Shown here one piece after another: positions 34,548 through 39,116 of a stretch of 39,116 bases of DNA. The notes beneath the pieces are model-generated. The model made no database searches and was not told where the DNA came from. It was given only the letters and a program-made list of their open reading frames with translations. Source of the DNA: Bacillota bacterium (GTDB lineage Bacteria; Bacillota; Bacilli; Alicyclobacillales; SLC66); assembly GCA_021846165.1 (NCBI GenBank), contig JAJZCL010000005.1:1-39116 (forward strand), written 5' to 3'. Both the position numbers and the translations under genes were made by a program. The number at the start of each line of letters is the position of its first letter. Positions within the stretch are counted from its first letter, which is position 1.

Positions 34548-34631
34548 GCGGTCGTGGCGGAATTGGCAGACGCGCAAGATTCAGGTTCTTGTGCCCGTCA
34601 GGGCGTGGAGGTTCAAGTCCTCTCGACCGCA
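34548..34631 (+). tRNA. tRNA-Leu (CAG anticodon)
   Basis: 84-nt class II tRNA: acceptor GCGGTCG/CGACCGC with discriminator A, D-arm TGGCGGAATTGGCAGACGC, anticodon stem CAAGA-TTCAGGT-TCTTG (anticodon CAG), long variable arm, T-arm GGTTCAAGTCC. CCA is not encoded. Confidence 0.96.
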
Positions 34632-34643
34632 TACAGAGTATAG

Positions 34644-34673
34644 AAAAACGCGCAGATGAGTCTGCGCGTTTTT
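34644..34673. terminator. Shared bidirectional terminator of two convergent tRNA genes
   Basis: AAAAACGCGCAGA - TGAG - TCTGCGCGTTTTT, perfect 13-bp stem with A and T runs on the flanks. Confidence 0.92.
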
Positions 34674-34718
34674 GATGCGTTAATGAATCGTCGTGCTGAT
34701 TCCTTATGTCTTGCGCGG

Positions 34719-34811
34719 TGGCGGAGAGAGTGGGATTCGAACCCACGAACGGCCTTTTGAACCGTTGCTCGTTTTCAAGACGAGTGCCTTCAACCACTCG
34801 GCCATCTCTCC
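34719..34811 (-). tRNA. tRNA-Ser (TGA anticodon)
   Basis: 93 nt with encoded GCCA end. Acceptor GGAGAGA/TCTCTCC, D-arm GGCCGAGTGGTTGAAGGC, anticodon arm CTCGT-CTTGAAA-ACGAG (TGA), long variable arm, T-arm GTGGGTTCGAATCCCAC. Confidence 0.97.
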
Positions 34812-34826
34812 ACAGGTGTATTGGAG

Positions 34827-34855
34827 ATTGTATCACAATGATTAAAAAAACTCAA
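34827..34855 (-). promoter_or_regulatory. Promoter of tRNA-Ser
   Basis: Minus strand TTGAGT (34855-34850), 17-bp spacer, TACAAT (34832-34827). Confidence 0.7.
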
Positions 34856-35016
34856 TGTTCATGGCAGCGTGTGGATTTGAGTGCTTTCTTGATAGTAAGG
34901 AGTGGGGATGATAAAGTGATAGACAGAAGTATCTTTTTTATTGTAAGGAGATGGGTTGTGTTTGCGGACTTTGTCGAGAGAATGCCCAATGTCGATGGGA
35001 TGTTCGGGGTGTCGAC

Positions 35017-36009
35017 GTGACATTCAATGAAATTCTGGCTTGGCCGATTCCTGTGCTAATTACAGATACGCAGCGAAATGTGTGGTTCTTTAATGAACGA
35101 TGGCAAACCCTATACGGCGCAAATCGTGAGAAAGTATACGCTCAATCTGCCGCTATGGTGCGACTTGGACTCGCGAAGCAGTCTGATTACGACAAGATCA
35201 TCGCTAGTCTCATGCAATCCGGCGTCTGGTCGGGGGCTGTGGTCAATCGTCATTTTGAGGATAAGCACTACATGGTTATTTTGTACACGGTTTTTAAGTG
35301 GGAGGTTGAGGGTCAATCGGTCTATGTTTCGTTGCATCAACCGATTGACTTGATGAGTGTGGAAGGCACAACTGCAATCGGGTCGCTGAATACCGTTGAG
35401 GGCATTTTTCTTAAAACGATCGCAAAGATTGCGGAATGGAACGATCCTGAACAAGAGCGTCACGTTTGGCGAGTTTCTGCCTTGTCGAGGTGGATTGCGG
35501 AGATGGCGAGTACGGTAGGACTTATTGCAGATGAAGACGTAGATGTGATTGAAGCGGCCAGTGTCGTGCATGACATCGGCAAAGCGGCCGTTCCGAAGGA
35601 GATTCTCTTTAAGCCAGGCGGACTTTCGGAAGGTGAGCGCACGCATGTTAAAGACCACACGGTCATCGGTGGCGAGATGATCGACGTGCTTTATTCGCAA
35701 ATGAACTCTATTCACAATTTGTACAGAAAATTATTTGAGTTTGCAAAAGACTCTGCATTAACCCATCATGAGTGGTGGAATGGCCATGGGTATCCCAAAG
35801 GGTTGGCGGGTGAGGAGATCCCTGTCGTAGGCAGGGTGGTGGCTTTGGCGGACGTGATTGACGCTTTGTTATCCAAGCGTCCGTACAAGGCGTCGTGGCC
35901 GCCTGACAAAGTCAAAGAGTACATTATGCAAAGCAGCGGAAAGCAATTTGATCCCCTATTCGTGCATTTGGTGATTGCAGAGTGGGATGCGAGGCCTGTC
36001 GAGGAATAA
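35017..36009 (+). CDS. PAS-HD-GYP c-di-GMP phosphodiesterase
   Basis: PAS domain at the N-terminus (FNEILAWPIPVLITDTQRNVWFFNERWQTLYG), then HD-GYP: HVWRVSALSRWIAEMA, ASVVHDIGKAAVPKEILFKPGGLSEGE, DHTVIGGEMI, ALTHHEWWNGHGYPKGLAGEEIPVVGRVVALADVIDAL. Both the HD pair and GYP are intact, so hydrolysis of c-di-GMP is expected. The PAS fold starts directly after GTG 35017; the ORF-track ATG 34951 has AAGGAG with no spacer. In another frame, GTG 34959 (7 nt after AAGGAG) opens a 20-codon ORF (FADFVERMPN) that ends in GTGA with GTG 35017, a possible leader peptide. The chemoreceptor gene follows after 24 bp. Confidence 0.9.
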   Translation: MTFNEILAWPIPVLITDTQRNVWFFNERWQTLYGANREKVYAQSAAMVRLGLAKQSDYDKIIASLMQSGVWSGAVVNRHFEDKHYMVILYTVFKWEVEGQSVYVSLHQPIDLMSVEGTTAIGSLNTVEGIFLKTIAKIAEWNDPEQERHVWRVSALSRWIAEMASTVGLIADEDVDVIEAASVVHDIGKAAVPKEILFKPGGLSEGERTHVKDHTVIGGEMIDVLYSQMNSIHNLYRKLFEFAKDSALTHHEWWNGHGYPKGLAGEEIPVVGRVVALADVIDALLSKRPYKASWPPDKVKEYIMQSSGKQFDPLFVHLVIAEWDARPVEE

Positions 36010-36033
36010 TGTCGTCATGATTAGGAGGTCGCA

Positions 36034-37293
36034 ATGAGAAGGCGATTGGAGTTTCAATTGACGATCGTGACAATGGCAGTGGCCGTGATCACGCATGGCA
36101 TCAGTAATGGAATCCACATTTGGGATCGTATCCATCCGATTAGCGGTGCCCTTTTTACTGGCATCACTGCGTTTGATATGATCAGTGGCGTGTTTTGGCA
36201 AACCTTGCTGGTGTGGCTTGCAGGGCACTACATCTTAAAGCAATTGAACCAATTGCGCGATTCTATCGACGAGGTAAGCAATCGGAATTTTGACATCCAA
36301 GTTCCCGTTCCGCGCATTCAAAACGAAATATACAAAGTTGCTTTGGCGTTTCAGAACACCGCAGCAGTACTCGGTGAGTACCACGAACAGATGGGACGAT
36401 CTGTGCAACTTCTGAATCAGGCAGTGGGCGAAGTCGATGACAAGATGCGTGTTGCTGCGGAAGGCGCACATTTGATTAATCAGGCGATGAAAGAAATCAC
36501 CGATGGGGCCATGCAGGCGGCTGAATCCGCTGATGCACAGATGCGGGAGGCCGATGAGTCGAAGGTACTGGTTGACCGACTCGAAAAAGGGGTGCAGTCG
36601 GAAAATCAAGCGGTTCGCACGTTGAACGACGCCATTACGGCGGGGGCTGGACGCACTGCCCAAATTGCCTCTGAAATGCAGTCGGCAAGCGTCGCCGCAT
36701 CGCAAACCAACGCGAAGACCCGTCAACTTGTCGAACGGGCTGAGAACGTGGAGGAGATCTTAAGAAGCGTGGAATCTGTTGCGGAAAACACGAACATGAT
36801 TGCGTTGAACGCTTCTATTGAGGCGGCGCGTGCTGGAGATGCGGGCAGAGGGTTTGCGGTTGTGGCCAATGAGGTCAGGATTCTGGCGGAGCAAAGCCAA
36901 GAAGCGAATAAGCAGATACAGCAAGTGGTGCGCTTGATGGTCGAGGACATTAACAACGTCAATAAGGCTGTCGGTGAAACGAGCGCGTCGTTTTCCCGTG
37001 TTGAACAGGCGCGCAAAGACATTGAAGCGGCGTTTGCCACCATTCACGAATCAGGTCGCGTAGTCGATGATGTTGTGCAAAACGTGTTGCGCGAATTTGC
37101 GAAGCAACGCGAACAAACCTCGCGTTTGCAGGAACAGGCTCATCGTATCAATGGAGCGGTGCAACAGGTGATGGCGCTGACGCAAGAGGTATCGGCGACG
37201 ACGAACGACCAAAATCTCGCTGTGGAATCGGTTGGCAGTACCCTTGCACAACTGCGCAATGTGGCGGAAAATCTGGACAAATTGCAAAATTGA
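36034..37293 (+). CDS. Methyl-accepting chemotaxis protein
   Basis: 419 aa. Two membrane segments near the N-terminus ([22 protein letters not shown] and [31 protein letters not shown]) with a very short outside loop, so it cannot bind a ligand in a classic periplasmic domain. HAMP-like linker ([22 protein letters not shown]), then a long coiled coil with the signalling tip [40 protein letters not shown] after TAGGAGG. Pairs with the upstream HD-GYP gene. No CheR-binding pentapeptide at the C-terminus; no che genes in the window. Confidence 0.94.
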   Translation: MRRRLEFQLTIVTMAVAVITHGISNGIHIWDRIHPISGALFTGITAFDMISGVFWQTLLVWLAGHYILKQLNQLRDSIDEVSNRNFDIQVPVPRIQNEIYKVALAFQNTAAVLGEYHEQMGRSVQLLNQAVGEVDDKMRVAAEGAHLINQAMKEITDGAMQAAESADAQMREADESKVLVDRLEKGVQSENQAVRTLNDAITAGAGRTAQIASEMQSASVAASQTNAKTRQLVERAENVEEILRSVESVAENTNMIALNASIEAARAGDAGRGFAVVANEVRILAEQSQEANKQIQQVVRLMVEDINNVNKAVGETSASFSRVEQARKDIEAAFATIHESGRVVDDVVQNVLREFAKQREQTSRLQEQAHRINGAVQQVMALTQEVSATTNDQNLAVESVGSTLAQLRNVAENLDKLQN

Positions 37294-37377
37294 TGGATGG
37301 ACTTTCTGAATATGGGCGACGATGTGATGTGGTTTCACGATAATGATGCATAAATAAAAATTAGTATAATTTCGCTG

Positions 37378-37652
37378 ATGAATGACCGGATTCAGTTGGG
37401 TGTAACGACAATCTATCACTTTTTGTTCGACCCGCTGACGATCGGATTGACTCTTCTTTTGGCCATTCTCGAAACGATGTATGATCGATCTTTGTCGGAC
37501 ACTTGCAAGCCCAGCACCTTGTGCAGGCGCAGCCGATGAAGAAGGCCGCTTCGGAGGGGATTTAACAAACCACGCCGCCACATGCGCCGTGTTCGATCGC
37601 TTTGCCTTACATCGCTAACGCGATGAGGTGGATGATGACGGAAGTCGGTGAA
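37378..37652 (+). pseudogene. cydA: Cytochrome bd oxidase subunit I (cydA) remnant, three fragments
   Basis: Three pieces in CydA order but in different frames. First, MNDRIQLGVTTIYHFLFDPLTIGLTLLLAILETMY (37378-37500) is the CydA N-terminus with the heme-ligand His in YHFLF. Second, GHLQAQHLVQAQPMKKAASEGI (37497-37565) is the QPMKxAAxE region after the Q-loop, ending in TAA. Third, PYIANAMRWMMTEVGEY (from 37602) matches the LPYIANTxGWxxTEVGR region but lacks GRQPW. About 180 codons are missing between the first two. A TATAAT remains at 37365-37370. Confidence 0.8.
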
Positions 37653-37896
37653 TACAATGATAGCGGCACTCGTGCAACTATTACTTGCAGCCACGCGGCT
37701 TCGAAGAAAGTTAAAAATTGTTCCACTTATTGTTATCACTTTAGTTGGATTATTTTTCGTCTATTACAAAGGGATTCATCTTAGTATACAGTCCGATATA
37801 AGTCAAACCTTTTTAGGGCTTGTAGTTGGCTTAGTATATATGATCTGTATGTTTATGTTAACGTTTCTTGTTTCTATGTGGGATGTAATTGATCCG
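37648..37896 (+). pseudogene. AT-rich membrane-protein fragment fused to transposase
   Basis: The first 83 codons of ORF 37648-38148 encode two hydrophobic stretches (KIVPLIVITLVGLFFVYY and FLGLVVGLVYMICMFMLTFLVSMW). Not recognised. Base composition is clearly more AT-rich than the surrounding chromosome. The reading frame runs into the IS4 fragment, so it is probably a chance fusion. Confidence 0.35.
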
Positions 37897-38413
37897 AACT
37901 ATAAGAAAACGTTACAATTTGAGATCGATTCCTTTTTCGATCTGATCCACTCCGATGTATCCATGACAAAGCAAGCTTTTTCTCAGGCGAGGCAGAAAAT
38001 ATCCCATGAGCCATTCAAAAGATTGTTCGACACCACTGTCCAATTGGGACGTTCTGAAGACGGGATGGATACTTTCAAGGGTTTGCACGTGAGTGCCATC
38101 GATGGAACCACCATTGCTTTAGAAAAGGGAACCCGCTTTGCAACATAGTTTACGGTTGCAGAAAATGGGCATTTCAAATGATCTGATTATTTTTGACAGA
38201 GGTTAGGCGTCAGCGCAACGGATTGCACAGCTTTTTGAGTCTGGTGTTCATTTTCTGATGCGTATCAAACCAATGTCAATATCCTAATCGGCAAATTGAA
38301 GGATCACCTCGTTTTTGCGGTGTTGGAACCTGATCCTAATAAGAGGGACCGCGCACTGAAAAAGGTGCTGGCTGTCATCGCTAAAAATCGAACTCCCATA
38401 CGACCAGGGGAGC
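37897..38413 (+). pseudogene. Decayed IS4-family transposase
   Basis: Fragments in order. First, YKKTLQFEIDSFFDL...VSMTKQAFSQARQKISHEPFKRLFD and KGLHVSAIDGTTIALEKG (first catalytic Asp). Second, LQKMGISNDLIIFDRG followed by a stop in place of Tyr, then ASAQRIAQLFESGVHFLMRIK (second Asp region). Third, RDRALKKVLAVIAKNRTPIRPGER, the IS4 C-terminus. The block with the catalytic Glu (Y2R3E6K) is missing. No terminal inverted repeats or target duplication were found. Confidence 0.8.
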
Positions 38414-38518
38414 GGCAAGCATGAAGACCTGCTGGCGGTTGACGGGTTGTACCGTCAGATGTGGGATGCCCAACAGCAGTTAATCTCTTATACCAATTCG
38501 CTGCCGGGTAAGCGATAG
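38414..38518 (+). pseudogene. C-terminal stub of an ABC exporter ATPase
   Basis: In frame: GKHEDLLAVDGLYRQMWDAQQQLISYTN, then stop. This is the conserved tail of fused ABC exporters (GxHxeLLxxxGxYxxlwxxQ). CydC and CydD have such tails and would fit next to cydA, but 34 codons cannot decide. Confidence 0.6.
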
Positions 38519-38608
38519 TAGTTCAAGGTAATGGTGTTAAAAGTTATATAGTCTAATAGAGCTAATTTTGATAGTCCATTCAATAGTAGTGAGATGGTTC
38601 GAAAAGTG

Positions 38609-38640
38609 CCACTATGAGAGTGGAAACCCTTCGTAAAGGG
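38609..38640 (+). other. Two small hairpins upstream of the CDF gene
   Basis: CCACT-ATGAG-AGTGG and CCCTT-CGTA-AAGGG, three A between them, followed by ATGAGCGCG. Could be part of a structured leader or chance; not matched to a known riboswitch. Confidence 0.3.
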
Positions 38641-38692
38641 ATGAGCGCGTGACACTCGAACGCAGATTGTTCACAGTCGCTACGTTGGATGC

Positions 38693-39070
38693 TTGCTTGT
38701 ATTTGAAATTGTAGCTTCCATATTTTCTCGCAGTGTCGCGTTGCTCTCTGATGTGGCGCATGTGGGAACCGATTTTCTCAGTGCGCTGTTGACGCTGTTT
38801 GCGGAAAGACTGGCGCACCGACCAAGTACGAAATTGATGAGTTACGGATTTTCGCGCGGAACGGTGGTTGCTGCGTTTGTCAACGGGTTTTCGCTCATTT
38901 TGTTATCCGTGATTATTTTGGGGCAGTCGGTGGTACGTCTGATTTATCCAGAACCTGTTAAGCCGGTTTGGATGATCGTGGCTGCGTTGATCGCGTTTTT
39001 GGTTGATGGCGTGATCGTTTGGATGCTTGTACACGGAGTTAACTCTAGTATTGAAATAGATGTTCAATAG
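38693..39070 (+). pseudogene. Truncated cation diffusion facilitator (CzcD-like)
   Basis: FEIVASIFSRSVALLSDVAHVGTDFLSALLTLFAERLAHRP is the CDF family signature with the metal-site Asp (SxALLxDxxHxxxD); FSRGTVVAAFVNGFSLILLSVIILGQSVVRLIYPEPV and a further helix follow. The protein stops after 125 aa, while CzcD needs about 300 residues with six helices and a cytosolic domain. TTG 38693 has no ribosome binding site. The frame is open back to 38645, and ATG 38641 would join it only by a one-base shift. Both ends look damaged, so function is unlikely. Confidence 0.75.
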
Positions 39071-39086
39071 TGTATAATAGTATACA
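39049..39086 (+). promoter_or_regulatory. Promoter with two dyads before the last gene
   Basis: TTGAAA (39051-39056), 16 bp, TATAAT (39073-39078). Dyad one: TATTGAA-N7-TTCAATA (39049-39069), covering the -35. Dyad two: TGTATA-N4-TATACA (39071-39086), covering the -10. Confidence 0.65.
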
Positions 39087-39116
39087 TGAAGAACGTTATC
39101 GGCATTACACAAGCGG
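39086..39116 (+). CDS. Start of a gene leaving the window
   Basis: ATG at 39086 reads MKNVIGITQA to the window end. It has no ribosome binding site and begins at the expected transcription start, so the message may be leaderless. Product unknown; the dyads in its promoter suggest a self-regulated gene or a regulator. Confidence 0.4.
   Translation, partial: MKNVIGITQA

Noticed and set aside
38600-38692. Metal riboswitch (NiCo/czcD or yybP-ykoY) before the CDF fragment
   Set aside because: Two short hairpins only; conserved core sequences of these classes were not recognised.
1-39116. CRISPR array, prophage or integrated plasmid
   Set aside because: No regularly spaced repeats, integrase, phage structural or plasmid replication genes were seen.

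Overview
The window looks like chromosome of a spore-forming Bacillota of moderately high GC, most likely an Alicyclobacillaceae-type Bacilli. This rests on the SigA sequence, the gene order rpsU-yqeY-yqfC-yqfD-phoH-yqfF-ybeY-dgkA-cdd-era-yqzL-recO-glyQS-ppsR-dnaG-sigA-trmK (close to Bacillus subtilis), and the spore genes yqfC, yqfD and cotJ. Organism identity is inference; no database was searched.

Region 1 (1-19.2 kb) is the housekeeping block. It starts with the 3' part of a sugar-nucleotide epimerase gene. Then come ribosomal protein S21, YqeY, a terminator, and a run of tightly packed or overlapping genes from the sporulation gene yqfC to glyS. These cover c-di-AMP hydrolysis, rRNA maturation, undecaprenol kinase, cytidine deaminase, Era, RecO and glycyl-tRNA synthetase. 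A small unknown membrane protein gene lies in reverse orientation, followed by ppsR, dnaG-sigA, trmK and the RNase P RNA gene. The RNase P RNA has a type A-like core. A perfect bidirectional terminator separates it from fabH. Compared with B. subtilis, floA/yqfA, ccpN and yqfO are missing from their usual places.

Region 2 (19.2-37.3 kb) is an accessory and signalling region. It carries two diguanylate cyclases that share an unnamed N-terminal sensor module, an EAL protein, a PAS-HD-GYP protein and a chemoreceptor. It also has a STAS antagonist with a PAS-PP2C phosphatase whose 5' end looks frameshifted. Between these sit an Lrp regulator with its aminotransferase, a ClC channel with a Pit phosphate transporter, a radical SAM/SPASM protein, a Rieske oxygenase and an MFS exporter whose promoter is covered by two dyads. 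The spore-coat cotJ genes are split: cotJC lies at 25.4 kb, while cotJA (57 aa, not in the ORF track) and cotJB lie at 33.5-34.0 kb. acpS and convergent tRNA-Leu and tRNA-Ser genes sharing one bidirectional terminator complete the region.

Region 3 (37.3-39.1 kb) is a gene graveyard. It has three collinear fragments of a cytochrome bd oxidase subunit I gene (cydA), an AT-rich membrane-protein fragment, a decayed IS4-family transposase, the last 34 codons of an ABC exporter ATPase (possibly CydC/D), and a truncated cation-diffusion facilitator gene. At the right edge a new gene starts under a strong promoter with two dyads, apparently leaderless.

No CRISPR array, prophage or intact insertion sequence was seen. 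The best candidates for new biology are the shared sensor module of the diguanylate cyclases within a dense c-di-GMP neighbourhood, the dyad-covered MFS promoter, and the orphan STAS/PP2C pair.
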